Of a stretch of DNA of 64,000 nt, positions 56,133 through 64,000 are shown one piece after another. A program made the position numbers and the translations under genes. Under the pieces are notes generated by a model. That model had not been told where the DNA came from, did no database searches, and saw only the letters and a list, made by a program, of their open reading frames with translations. The DNA comes from Mesorhizobium sp. (GTDB lineage Bacteria > Pseudomonadota > Alphaproteobacteria > Rhizobiales > Rhizobiaceae), in NCBI GenBank assembly GCA_004963905.1, contig SUGL01000027.1:29769-93768 (forward strand), written 5' to 3'. The number at the start of each line of letters is the position of its first letter. Position 1 is the stretch's first letter.

Positions 56133-56924
56133 ATGCTTCGATCATCCCACGCCCTTGCCGCGCTTCTCGTCGTCACCTTGCCGTCGACAGGCTTCGCCGC
56201 GGCCGCACCGCAAGCCTTCAAAGGCGAATATACCGTCTCCTTCCTTGGCCTTTCGGTCGCCAGGGCGACGTTTTCGAGCCGTTACGACGGCGATACCTAT
56301 GCCATCAACGGCACGGTCTCGGCCGCCGGCATCGCCAAGCTGTTCGATGACACCAAGGGCACGATCTCATCGAAAGGCACGATTTCGGGCCAGCAGATGC
56401 GGCCGCAAGCCTTCAGGGCCGATTACACTTCCGGCAAGAAGGCGTCTGCGGTCGACATCCGCTTCGCCAATGGCGGGGTCGCCTCGACGAAGGTCGTCCC
56501 GGAGCCAGGCAAGCGCGATCCGAAGAGCTGGGTGCCGGTCGGCGACGGCGATCTGAAATCGGTGCTCGATCCGATGGCGGCGACCGTCATCCACGCCGAC
56601 AGCCTGGACAAGGTCTGCGGGCGGACCGTCAAGTTCTACGACGGCGAGATGCGCGCCAACCTGTCGCTGACCTACGCCTCGAAGGGCTCGATCTCGGTGC
56701 CCGGCTACAAGGGTGACACCGTCACCTGCAAGATGGGCTTCGAGCCGGTGGCTGGCTATCGCAAGGGCCGCAAGGCGCTGGAATTCCTCAAGAACAAGAG
56801 CCGCATGATGGTGACATTTGCACCGCTCGGCCAATCCGGCGTATATGCGCCGATCCGCGCCACGGTCGGGACCCAGATCGGTCCGCTGACCATCAGCGCG
56901 AGACGGTTCGAAGCCGTAGAGTAA
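56133..56924 (+). CDS. DUF3108 domain-containing secreted protein
   Basis: 263 residues from the ATG at 56133, where a Sec signal peptide begins (cleavage near GFAAAAP). The body has FKGEYTVSFLGLSVARATF near the start, LDPMAATVI and GRKALEFLKNKSRMMVTFAPL near the end, matching the DUF3108 family of periplasmic or outer-membrane-associated beta-rich proteins. Function unknown. Divergent from rpmB. Confidence 0.88.
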   Translation: MLRSSHALAALLVVTLPSTGFAAAAPQAFKGEYTVSFLGLSVARATFSSRYDGDTYAINGTVSAAGIAKLFDDTKGTISSKGTISGQQMRPQAFRADYTSGKKASAVDIRFANGGVASTKVVPEPGKRDPKSWVPVGDGDLKSVLDPMAATVIHADSLDKVCGRTVKFYDGEMRANLSLTYASKGSISVPGYKGDTVTCKMGFEPVAGYRKGRKALEFLKNKSRMMVTFAPLGQSGVYAPIRATVGTQIGPLTISARRFEAVE

Positions 56925-56929
56925 GTTTG

Positions 56930-57042
56930 TTTTACGCAATTCCTGACGGGAAAGTCGCAGCACGCTTTCCTGGAATTGCTCTTTGTTTTGCGCAATTCCG
57001 GACGGAAAACCGTTACACACTTTTCCTGGAATTGCTTTAGAG
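56930..57042. repeat. Two tandem R1 half-elements
   Basis: Two copies of TTTGTTTT(A/G)CGCAATTCC-centre-TTCCTGGAATTGCT lie head to tail (about 56930-56982 and 56983-57042). The second is nearly identical to the second half of the copy at 5753. They lie between the DUF3108 gene and the DMT gene. Confidence 0.85.
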
Positions 57043-57071
57043 GCGCCCCTGCGCGCCGCTGGGGGGAATGC

Positions 57072-57959
57072 ATGGGGCGCGCAACACTGATCGGCTTCTC
57101 GGCGGTCGCCATGTGGGCGCTGCTCGCGCTGCTCACCAACGCCTCCGGGCAGGTGCCGCCATTCCTTTTGTCGGCCATCACCTTCGCCATCGGCACCTGC
57201 GTCGGGCTTGCCGCCAGGCTGGTCATGCCGGCTCCCGACAAGAGCCGGAAGATTCCGCCGCAGGTATGGCTGATCGGGATTGCCGGCCTGTTCGGCTACC
57301 ATTTCTTCTACTTCACGGCGCTGCGCAACGCGCCGGCGGTCGAGGCAAGCCTGATCGCCTATCTGTGGCCGCTCTTGATCGTGCTCGGCTCGGCGCTGAT
57401 GCCGGGCGAGCGGCTGGCCTGGAACCATGTCGTCGGCGCGCTGCTCGGCCTTGCCGGCACCGTCCTCATCGTCACCAAGGGCGGCGGGCTCGCCTTCGAC
57501 GCGCGCTACGCCTTCGGCTATGCGATGGCGGGCGTCTGCGCGCTTTTGTGGTCGTCCTACTCGCTCTTGTCGCGGCGCTTCCCATTGGTGCCGACCTCGA
57601 TCGTCACATGGTTCTGCGCCGCGACATCGGTGCTCTCGCTCGCCTGCCATCTGCTGCTCGAAAAAACCGTGCTGCCTGACGGTCCGGGCCAGTGGCTGGC
57701 GGTCGCCGGGCTCGGCCTGATGCCGGTCGGCGCCGCCTTCTACGCCTGGGATATCGGCGTCAAGCGTGGCAACATCCAGGTGCTGGGGGCGGCTAGCTAT
57801 GCCGCGCCGCTTTTGTCGACGCTGGTGCTGATCGCCGCGGGCGTGGCCGAGCCGTCATTGCGCATCCTCGCGGCCTGCGTGCTCATAACCGGCGGGGCGG
57901 CGCTCGCCGCGAAGTCGCTCTTGCTGCGCAAGCCGGCGACCGGCGGAGCAAGCGCATGA
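57072..57959 (+). CDS. DMT family (EamA) transporter, YddG-like
   Basis: 295 residues from the ATG at 57072, preceded by GGGGGGAA. About ten membrane helices in two EamA repeats. The N-terminus RATLIGFSAVAMWALLALL resembles YddG-type aromatic amino acid exporters; the substrate remains uncertain. The next gene overlaps its stop (ATGATG). Confidence 0.9.
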   Translation: MGRATLIGFSAVAMWALLALLTNASGQVPPFLLSAITFAIGTCVGLAARLVMPAPDKSRKIPPQVWLIGIAGLFGYHFFYFTALRNAPAVEASLIAYLWPLLIVLGSALMPGERLAWNHVVGALLGLAGTVLIVTKGGGLAFDARYAFGYAMAGVCALLWSSYSLLSRRFPLVPTSIVTWFCAATSVLSLACHLLLEKTVLPDGPGQWLAVAGLGLMPVGAAFYAWDIGVKRGNIQVLGAASYAAPLLSTLVLIAAGVAEPSLRILAACVLITGGAALAAKSLLLRKPATGGASA

Positions 57960-58627
57960 TGCCGTTTCCGGGCGGCATCGACGCCAATCCGAATGCGACG
58001 CTTCTGTTCTCGGTCGCCGCCGCCGCGATCTATGCCCTGGCGCTCGAACTGTCGCCCCGCATCGCCCGTTCCGCCGCCAAGACTCTGGCCGTAGGCTTGC
58101 TGGCGGCGCTCGCCGTCATGCAGGGCGGTCCGCTGCTGCTCGTCGCGGCGCTGGCGCTCAGCTCGGTCGGCGACGCGTTCCTGTCGCGCGACGGCGAGAA
58201 GGCCTTCCTTGGCGGGCTGGCGAGCTTCCTCGTCGCGCATGTCGCCTACGTCGCCCTGTTCCTGGAGGTGGGTGGCGGGATCGGACTGCTCAGCACGGAA
58301 CCGTGGCGCGGCGCGGTCGCGCTGGCGATGGCTGTGTTCGCTGTCGTGATGCTCGCCACGCTGTGGCGCCGCGTCGGTCCCGCCTTGCGCGTTCCGATCG
58401 CCGTCTATGTCGCGGCGATCCTTGCCATGGGCATTGCGGCGCTCACCACGAGCTATCCCTGGGTCGTTGCCGGCGCGGTGCTGTTCATGGCCTCGGACGG
58501 GCTGCTGGCGGCGGAGCGCTTCCTGCTTGCCGCGATCTCGCCGCATCGCGTCTGGATGCGCTATGCGGTCTGGGTGCTCTATTATGCAGCCCAGCTGGCG
58601 ATCACGCTTGGTTTTCTCTTGAGTTAA
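57956..58627 (+). CDS. Lysoplasmalogenase family protein (YhhN/TMEM86)
   Basis: 223 residues with seven or eight membrane helices. LSSVGDAFLSR, FLVAHVAYVALFLE and VAGAVLFMASDGLLA match the YhhN family; the two Asp residues are the presumed catalytic pair. Animal and Legionella members hydrolyse lysoplasmalogen. It is cotranscribed with the DMT transporter; its stop overlaps the convergent cupin stop. Confidence 0.9.
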   Translation: MMPFPGGIDANPNATLLFSVAAAAIYALALELSPRIARSAAKTLAVGLLAALAVMQGGPLLLVAALALSSVGDAFLSRDGEKAFLGGLASFLVAHVAYVALFLEVGGGIGLLSTEPWRGAVALAMAVFAVVMLATLWRRVGPALRVPIAVYVAAILAMGIAALTTSYPWVVAGAVLFMASDGLLAAERFLLAAISPHRVWMRYAVWVLYYAAQLAITLGFLLS

Positions 58628-59055
58628 GCGGTTTTCGGCTGCCAGCCGGGCTCGGCCAGCTCGAAGGCGGCGAAGTCGAAGCCAGGCGCCACCGTGCAGC
58701 CGACCAGCGTCCATTCGCCCAGGCTGCGCGCCGACTGCCACCAGCCGGCCGGCACGACGATCTGCGGCCGCTCGCCTGCCGCAAGGGCTGTGCCCAGCAC
58801 CTGTTCGATGACGGCGCCGGCGCCTTCCTCATGCATGGCGAGCGCCAGCGGCGCGCCGGCATAGAAGTGCCAGACCTCCGCCGCGTCCTTCACCCGGTGC
58901 CAGGCCGAAAGCTGGCCCTGCTCCAAAAGGAAATAGATCGCGGTCGAATGGCCGCGCGGGCCTCCCGAGCCGTCGCGAAAAGTCTCGGCATACCAACCGC
59001 CTTCGGGGTGCGGCTGGAGCCCCAGCGTTGCGATGATTTCAGCGGCGCCGGTCAT
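58624..59055 (-). CDS. Cupin domain protein (DUF985)
   Basis: 143 residues from the ATG at 59055; similarity to the family starts at once (IIATLGLQPHPEGGWYAETFRD). SAWHRVKDAAEVWHFYAG supplies the cupin metal-ligand histidines, and VPAGWWQSA lies in the second cupin motif. Function unknown. The upstream region is occupied by two R2-type palindromes. Confidence 0.9.
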   Translation of the reverse strand: MTGAAEIIATLGLQPHPEGGWYAETFRDGSGGPRGHSTAIYFLLEQGQLSAWHRVKDAAEVWHFYAGAPLALAMHEEGAGAVIEQVLGTALAAGERPQIVVPAGWWQSARSLGEWTLVGCTVAPGFDFAAFELAEPGWQPKTA

Positions 59056-59063
59056 GCAAGGAA

Positions 59064-59181
59064 GTCTTTGTCTCGATGCATGTCGTGCCCCAAAACCGCT
59101 ATGCACTTTTGGGCGACATGCATTGAGCTTGATGCATGTCGTTGTCCCAAAACCGCTGCACACTTTTGGGCGACATGCATC
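59064..59181. repeat. Two R2-type palindromes between cupin and gloB genes
   Basis: Two copies of GATGCATGTCG-(T)-CCCAAAACCGCT-GCACTTTTGGGCGACATGCAT (about 59064-59124 and 59130-59181). The second runs directly into the gloB stop codon at 59180-59182. The gap between the two genes consists almost only of these elements. Confidence 0.88.
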
Positions 59182-59947
59182 AGAAATGGTCCTTGCGCTT
59201 GCGGATCTCGGCGAACACCTCGACGTCGCTTGCCCTCTCCATGCCGAGATGCCTGCGGATCGCCGGGTCATGCCAGCGCAGGAACGGATTCGTCGACAGT
59301 TCCTCGCCGATCGTCGTCGGCAGGGTCGGCTTGTTGTCGGCGCGCAGCGCCTCGATCCTGGCGGCGCGCTCCTTCAAGGCCGAATTCGTGGGGTCGACGG
59401 TCAGCGCGAAGCGGGCGTTGGCCAACGTGTATTCGTGGCCGCAATAGATCACCGTCTCGGCTGGAAGAGCGGCAAGCTTCTTCAGCGATTCGTACATCAC
59501 GGGCGGCTTGCACTCGAAGATCCGGCCACAGCCCAACGCGAACAGCGTGTCGGCGGTGAAGGCCACTTTCGAAGCCGGCAGATGGTAGGAGACATGGCCG
59601 GCGGTGTGGCCGGGCGTTTCGATCACGTCGATCCTTTCCTCGCCAAGGCGGATGACGGAGCCTTGCCTGACGGTCTCGTCGATGCCTGGGATCTTTGCCT
59701 TTTCCGCCTCCGGCCCGACGATGGTGAGCTTGAAGCGCTCCTTCAGCGCCAGATTGGCCTCGACATGGTCGCCATGATGATGCGTGGTCAGGATCATCGT
59801 CGGCGTCCAGCCGGTGCGCTTGACCGCGGCCAGGATCGGGGCTTCCTCCGGAGCGTCGACGATCGCCGTCTCGCCGCTTTCGGGGTCATGGATCAGCACG
59901 CCGAAATTGTCGGTGCGGCACATGAACTGTTCGATTTCGACCGGCAT
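59180..59947 (-). CDS. gloB: Hydroxyacylglutathione hydrolase (glyoxalase II)
   Basis: 255 residues. Metallo-beta-lactamase motif THHHGDH (residues 55-61), ETPGHTAGH, TADTLFALGCGRIFE and YCGHEYTLANARFAL, then the typical C-terminal GloB domain with RWHDPAIR. It hydrolyses S-lactoylglutathione in methylglyoxal detoxification. Confidence 0.95.
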   Translation of the reverse strand: MPVEIEQFMCRTDNFGVLIHDPESGETAIVDAPEEAPILAAVKRTGWTPTMILTTHHHGDHVEANLALKERFKLTIVGPEAEKAKIPGIDETVRQGSVIRLGEERIDVIETPGHTAGHVSYHLPASKVAFTADTLFALGCGRIFECKPPVMYESLKKLAALPAETVIYCGHEYTLANARFALTVDPTNSALKERAARIEALRADNKPTLPTTIGEELSTNPFLRWHDPAIRRHLGMERASDVEVFAEIRKRKDHF

Positions 59948-59961
59948 CTCGTCGCTCTCCG

Positions 59962-60067
59962 TTAGAGCGCCGTGCGTCCAGGTGGACGCACAAAAGGACG
60001 CTCTAACACTTTGCTACCTGCTGCATCGTGCTTTCCGAAATCGAAAACCGATTTCGGGCCGATGCAG
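59962..60067. repeat. R3 nested palindromic element
   Basis: Two neighbouring nested palindromes: TTAGAGCG...CGCTCTAA enclosing GTGCGTCC-AGGT-GGACGCAC (59962-60006), and CTGCATCG...CGATGCAG enclosing CCGAAATCG-CGATTTCGG (60021-60067). It lies in the divergent gap between gloB and the methyltransferase gene. Only one copy in the window. Confidence 0.7.
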
Positions 60068-60152
60068 GTATCGCCGCAGACATAGGGCGGCCAGCCGCCG
60101 ATGTCATCCGCCTTTGTTGAACTCGGCATTTATCGCGGCTACCGTCCGGCGC

Positions 60153-60935
60153 ATGCATTCGGATATCGTCGACCTCCGCTCCTTCTATTCGACCACGCTC
60201 GGCCGCCTGGCCGAACGCGCGATCACCATGGCGCTGTCGTCGATATGGGCAACCGTCCCGAACGAGCGTCTGGTCGGCCTCGGCTATACGCTGCCCTGGC
60301 TGGAGCGGTTCGGCACCGATGCCGAGCGGGTCTTTGCCTTCATGCCGGCGACGCAGGGGGCGGTGGTGTGGCCCGCGACCGGGCCGACGGCGACGGCGCT
60401 CGTCTTCGACGAGGAACTGCCGCTGGTCGATTCCTGCATCGACCGCATGCTGCTCGTGCATTCGCTCGAACACGTCGAAAATCCGCGCGAGACGCTGAAC
60501 GAGATCTGGCGCGTGCTGTCGCCTGCAGGCAGGGTCGTCATCGTCGTGCCCAACCGGCGCGGCGTCTGGGCGCGCTTCGAGCACACGCCCTTCGGCAACG
60601 GCCGGCCGTTCTCGCGCGGGCAGCTCACCGAACTGCTGCGCGAGGCCAATTTCACGCCCGCCGCATGGTCGGACGCGCTGTTCTTCCCGCCGTCACCGCG
60701 ACGCTTCATGATGCAGTTCCACAACGTGCTGGAGCGGGCTGGCCGGCGCCTCTGGCCAATCTTTTCCGGCGTCATCGTCGTCGAGGCGCAGAAGCGGCTC
60801 TACCAGGGCGTGCCCGTCGCGCAGCGCGCGTCACGCAGGGTTTTCGTGCCGGTGTTCTCGCCGCAGGGCGCGACAACGCTCGGGCGCCAGGCCGCCGGCT
60901 CGGTGCCGCCGGGCAGGCGGATGACGCGTTCGTGA
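60153..60935 (+). CDS. Class I SAM-dependent methyltransferase
   Basis: 260 residues from the ATG at 60153. Middle part with LVHSLEHVENPRETLNEIWRVLSPAGRVVIVVPNRRGVWARFEHTPFG matches the methyltransferase 11 family, which includes small-molecule methyltransferases. The N-terminal SAM motif is atypical (VFAFMPATQGAV). Divergent from gloB, as in many Rhizobiales. Substrate unknown. Confidence 0.87.
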   Translation: MHSDIVDLRSFYSTTLGRLAERAITMALSSIWATVPNERLVGLGYTLPWLERFGTDAERVFAFMPATQGAVVWPATGPTATALVFDEELPLVDSCIDRMLLVHSLEHVENPRETLNEIWRVLSPAGRVVIVVPNRRGVWARFEHTPFGNGRPFSRGQLTELLREANFTPAAWSDALFFPPSPRRFMMQFHNVLERAGRRLWPIFSGVIVVEAQKRLYQGVPVAQRASRRVFVPVFSPQGATTLGRQAAGSVPPGRRMTRS

Positions 60936-61042
60936 TCGGGGACAAGCCTTGCGCCGCACGGCGATCGTCACCCTATCTCAGGGGCGGGTTCGGGGTGCGA
61001 CACCACCGCCGATGATCGCTCCCGGCAGCAGGGATTTCGCAT

Positions 61043-62854
61043 ATGGATGACACGCCCAGTATCGAGCAGGCCGCGTTCTCGGTCGAGTCGAGCAGCCTCT
61101 CAGACCAGGTGGCGACGATCAGGCTGGCGCTGAAGACGTCGCCGGTACGCAGGCAACTCCTATGGGCCTCGATCGGCATTGTCGTCGTCATCGTCGCGAC
61201 CTCGATCGGGCAGGTGCTGCTCAACCGCTGGAACCAGCCTTTCTTCGATGCCCTGGCGCGGCGCGACATGCAGGGGTTCCTGCACCAGCTGATGGTGTTT
61301 GCCATGATCGCCGGCAGCCTGCTGGTGCTCAATGTCGGCCAGACCTGGCTCAACCAGACGATCCGGCTGAAGCTGCGCGAGGCGCTGACGCTCGACCTCA
61401 TCGATGAATGGATGCGGCCGGCGCGCGCCTTCCGGCTCACCCATGCCGGCGCTATCGGCGTCAATCCCGACCAGCGCATGCAGCAGGACGCGGGGCATCT
61501 TTCCGACCTGTCGACCGACCTCGGCGTCGGCCTGCTGCAATCCTTCATCCTGCTTGTGTCCTTCATCGGCGTGCTGTGGGAGCTCTCTTCCGGCTTCGTA
61601 TTCCATGTCGGCGGCCACTCGCTGGAAATACCGGGCTACATGGTCTGGGCGGCGCTCCTTTATGCCGGCATCGCGTCCTGGCTGAGCTGGCTGGTGGGCC
61701 GACCGCTGATCCACTTCAACAGCGATCGCTATACGCGCGAGGCGGAGCTGCGCTCCTCCATGGTTCGCGTCAACGAGAATGTCGACGCCATCGCGCTCGC
61801 CCATGGCGAGGCGGATGCCAGGCGGCAGCTGGAGTTCGACCTCGGCAGCGTGCTCGGCGCCATGCGGCGCATCTACAGCGCCCAGATCAACCTGTCCTGG
61901 GTTACCGATGCCTATGGCTGGATCACCGTGGTGGCGCCGATCCTTGTCGCGGCGCCGGTCTATTTCGCCGGCGACATAAGCTTCGGCGGATTGATGATGG
62001 CGGTCGGCGCCTTCAACCAGGTGAATTCCTCGCTGCGCTGGTTCATCAACAATATCGGCGCCATCGCCGATTGGCGGGCAACGCTGATGCGCGTTGCCGA
62101 CTTCCGCATCGCGCTTGGCGAAACCGACATCCTGCATGCCAAGGAAAGGCGTATCGAGTTGAGCGAGAACGCGGATGGCACGCTGACATTCGAAAAGCTC
62201 GAAGTCGCATCGCCCGACGGGTGCACGAGGCTTGCCGAGACGGATGTCGAGATAAAGGCCGGCGAGCGCGTCATGATCACCGGCGATCCGCGTGCGGGCA
62301 AGACGCTGTTCTTCCGCGCCATCGCCGGCCTCTGGCCGTGGGGAGGCGGGCGCATCGGCATGCCGGCCGGGGAGAAGCCGTTCTTCGTGCCGCGCATGCC
62401 TTATTTCCCGCTCGGCACGCTGCGCGACGTACTCAACCATACCGAAGGCGGTAAAATCGAGGACGCCGAGATTTCCGCGGTGCTCGGCGAAGTCGGGCTG
62501 GAGCGCCTGTCGTCCCAGCTCGACCGCTCGGCGCGCTGGGAGCATGAACTGGCCGACGACGAACAGCGGCTGCTCGCCTTTGCCCGGCTGGCGCTGCGAA
62601 AGCCGAAATGGGTGATCATCGACGAAGCGCTGGACACCTTCGACGGCGCCACGCTGCGGCGCGTGCTGGCAATGCTGCAGGCCAGGCTGCCGGACGCCGC
62701 CATCCTCAATATCGGGCGCGGCCTGCACAACAACCAGTTCTTCCCGCGCGCGCTCACCATCGTCAAGGACAGCGGCCGATCGGCGCTCAAGCCTGCCCGC
62801 CTCCGCGCCGGGGCGATCGAACCGCCACCGCGTGTGGTGCGCGCCAAGAAATAG
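61043..62854 (+). CDS. SbmA/BacA-related ABC transporter with fused ATPase (BclA/YddA-like)
   Basis: 603 residues. An SbmA/BacA-type membrane domain (about 25-340; NRWNQPFFDALARRD, NPDQRMQQDAGHLSDLS) is fused to an ATPase: Walker A GDPRAGKT at 414-421, signature LADDEQRLLAFARL in place of LSGGEQQR, Walker B VIIDEA (Asp527-Glu528). The H-loop reads ILNIGRG with Arg559 where His is usual. Relatives include Rv1819c, YddA and Bradyrhizobium BclA, which import peptides such as legume NCR peptides. Signature and H-loop departures are notable. Confidence 0.88.
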   Translation: MDDTPSIEQAAFSVESSSLSDQVATIRLALKTSPVRRQLLWASIGIVVVIVATSIGQVLLNRWNQPFFDALARRDMQGFLHQLMVFAMIAGSLLVLNVGQTWLNQTIRLKLREALTLDLIDEWMRPARAFRLTHAGAIGVNPDQRMQQDAGHLSDLSTDLGVGLLQSFILLVSFIGVLWELSSGFVFHVGGHSLEIPGYMVWAALLYAGIASWLSWLVGRPLIHFNSDRYTREAELRSSMVRVNENVDAIALAHGEADARRQLEFDLGSVLGAMRRIYSAQINLSWVTDAYGWITVVAPILVAAPVYFAGDISFGGLMMAVGAFNQVNSSLRWFINNIGAIADWRATLMRVADFRIALGETDILHAKERRIELSENADGTLTFEKLEVASPDGCTRLAETDVEIKAGERVMITGDPRAGKTLFFRAIAGLWPWGGGRIGMPAGEKPFFVPRMPYFPLGTLRDVLNHTEGGKIEDAEISAVLGEVGLERLSSQLDRSARWEHELADDEQRLLAFARLALRKPKWVIIDEALDTFDGATLRRVLAMLQARLPDAAILNIGRGLHNNQFFPRALTIVKDSGRSALKPARLRAGAIEPPPRVVRAKK

Positions 62855-62872
62855 CTCTATTTCGCCGCGATC

Positions 62873-62890
62873 GCCGGGAAGAATCCCGGC
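62873..62890 (+). other. Hairpin after the BclA-like gene
   Basis: GCCGGGA/TCCCGGC with loop AGAA, about 20 bases after the stop. No U-tract follows, so it is at best a weak terminator or mRNA 3'-end protector before the R2 elements. Confidence 0.4.
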
Positions 62891-62891
62891 C

Positions 62892-63100
62892 TAAAGCGCG
62901 TTGCAATCTTTCAGATTCGCTCCGTGCGCTTTAGGTTTTTGATTTTGCGCATGTCTTTGTCCCGAAACCGGTTCCCACTTTCGGGAGACATGCTTTAAAG
63001 CGCGTCGCGCTGAAACGGATTCAGGCGACGCGCTTTAAGTCTTTGTCTTGATGCATGTCGTTCGCCCAAAACCGCTGCGCAGTTTTGGGCGACATGCACC
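62892..63100. repeat. Two consecutive R2 elements
   Basis: The first copy (62892-62998) has a divergent first palindrome and the GCATGTC...CCGAAACCGG...GAGACATGC second palindrome identical to that at 32446-32490. The second (62996-63100) has AAGCGCGTCGCG...CGACGCGCTT and a second palindrome of the 59064-type. The ATG of the DUF1194 gene follows 15 bases later. Confidence 0.88.
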
Positions 63101-63114
63101 AGTCGGAGCCTGCC

Positions 63115-63915
63115 ATGCTCAAGCTGCTCAGCCTGCTTGCATGCCTTGCCTGCGCCGAGGCAGCGCCAATGCCTGCAATCGGCGACGGCACCCCTGTCGA
63201 TGTCGAACTCGTGCTGGCCGTCGACATCTCGCAATCGATGGACGAAGGGGAGTTTGCCCTGCAGCGTGCCGGCTATGTCGAGGCGCTGCGCCACCCTGAC
63301 TTCATCAGCGCTGTGCGCTCGGGCCCGAAAGGCCGCATCGCGCTCGCCTATTTCGAATGGGCGGGGGTCGTGCGCGACGACGGCGTGATTGCCTGGCAGG
63401 TCATCGACGGCGCGGACAGCGCCAACGCCTTTGCCGACAAGATCGCCGGCCGACCGTTCCGGAGCTTTCGCGGCACCTCGATCTCGGGCGCTCTCGGCTT
63501 CGGTGCGGGGCTTTTGGAGAAAAACGGCTTTTCGGCGCCGCGCCGCGTCATCGACATATCGGGCGACGGACCCAACAATGCCGGACTGCCGGTTGCCCTG
63601 ACCCGCGACGCGGCGCTCGCGAAGGGCATCGTGATCAATGGCCTGCCGATCCTGATCAGCCCGTCGCCGAGCGTCAGCCGTCTCGACCGCTATTATGCCG
63701 ATTGCGTCACCGGCGGCCCCGGCTCGTTCGTGCTGCCGATCTACGCGGCGTCCGAATTCTCGACCGCTATCCGCCGCAAGCTGATCCAGGAGGTAAGCGG
63801 CATCGATGATGCCGGAAGGTTGCGCGTCGATGCGCAGGCGCCGACCGACTGCCTGCTTGGCGAGCGGTTGCGGCAACGGTTTTCCGATCCGTATTTTCCG
63901 GAGCTGGACCGATGA
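63115..63915 (+). CDS. DUF1194 (vWA-like) secreted protein
   Basis: 266 residues from the ATG at 63115; the frame is open further upstream only through the repeat. Sec signal peptide (MLKLLSLLACLACAEA). VELVLAVDISQSMDEGEF carries a DxSxS metal-site motif, and RVIDISGDGPNN is the second vWA landmark. Family function unknown; a periplasmic protein-binding role is plausible. The C-terminal QEV/ERLRQRF region ends 85 bases before the window edge. Confidence 0.9.
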   Translation: MLKLLSLLACLACAEAAPMPAIGDGTPVDVELVLAVDISQSMDEGEFALQRAGYVEALRHPDFISAVRSGPKGRIALAYFEWAGVVRDDGVIAWQVIDGADSANAFADKIAGRPFRSFRGTSISGALGFGAGLLEKNGFSAPRRVIDISGDGPNNAGLPVALTRDAALAKGIVINGLPILISPSPSVSRLDRYYADCVTGGPGSFVLPIYAASEFSTAIRRKLIQEVSGIDDAGRLRVDAQAPTDCLLGERLRQRFSDPYFPELDR

Positions 63916-63919
63916 GCCT

Positions 63920-63955
63920 AGAGCGTTTCACCGTTTCACGGAAACGTAATTGCTC
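63920..63955. repeat. Partial R1 element at window end
   Basis: AGAGCGTTTCACCGTTTCACGGAAACG and AATTGCTC resemble the outer parts of R1 (compare 5753-5786 and 5846-5853) with the centre missing. The last 45 bases of the window show nothing else. Confidence 0.55.
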
Positions 63956-64000
63956 ACCCCCTACGCTTGAGCGCAGAGCAAAGGTCGGGCGTTGAACGTT

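Overview
The window is high-GC alphaproteobacterial chromosome, most likely Mesorhizobium or a close Rhizobiales relative. That call rests on the codon use, on the many ABC sugar importers, on the cobST pair of the aerobic B12 pathway, on a PrkA/YeaH/SpoVR stress operon, and on several families of dispersed palindromic repeats. The species call is inference; no search was run.

Left part (1 to about 26 kb): carbohydrate catabolism. (i) 1-5731 is an operon with a DHDPS/NAL-family lyase (5' end outside the window), a GntR/FCD regulator, and a complete CUT1-type importer. (ii) 6339-8816 holds an ECF sigma factor, its membrane anti-sigma factor, and a class III cyclase fused to an FHA domain. (iii) 8957-18464 is the most unusual locus. 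On the minus strand it has a CUT1 importer, an L-xylulose-reductase-like SDR and a DhnA-type (archaeal-type) class I aldolase. Divergently it has an ADP-dependent sugar kinase (a mainly archaeal family), a second SDR and a DeoR regulator. Together these could form a polyol or ketose pathway: import, oxidation, ADP-dependent phosphorylation, aldol cleavage. (iv) 18469-26002 has a ROK regulator, an SGNH hydrolase, an RbsBACD-like importer (binding protein, duplicated ATPase, two permeases) and a second SGNH hydrolase closely resembling the Mycobacterium smegmatis acyltransferase MsAcT. The leader of the binding-protein gene is a run of consecutive hairpins.

Middle (26-45 kb): an intergenic region with a likely small RNA, tRNA-Arg(CCT), then mostly core genes: M20 amidohydrolase, D,D-carboxypeptidase, CobW-type GTPase, TusA-like protein, L,D-transpeptidase, accA, xerD, a 50-residue membrane protein, aroK-aroB, and a CorC-like protein that has lost its DUF21 membrane domain. 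Next comes prkA-yeaH-spoVR with a candidate EcfG promoter, followed by a secreted Cys-rich protein and a Tat-exported esterase.

Right part (45-64 kb): a CE2-like carbohydrate esterase overlapping an acyltransferase-3 gene, bolA, a J-domain protein, cobS-cobT with a phytase-like protein, a GT-C membrane glycosyltransferase, a spermidine-synthase-like protein, a YhhQ-type queuosine-precursor transporter behind a candidate preQ1-I riboswitch, rpmB, a DUF3108 protein, a DMT exporter, a lysoplasmalogenase, a DUF985 cupin, gloB, a methyltransferase, a BacA/BclA-related peptide ABC transporter and a DUF1194 vWA protein. Three palindromic repeat families (here R1, R2, R3) sit between these genes; some copies form or abut stop codons.
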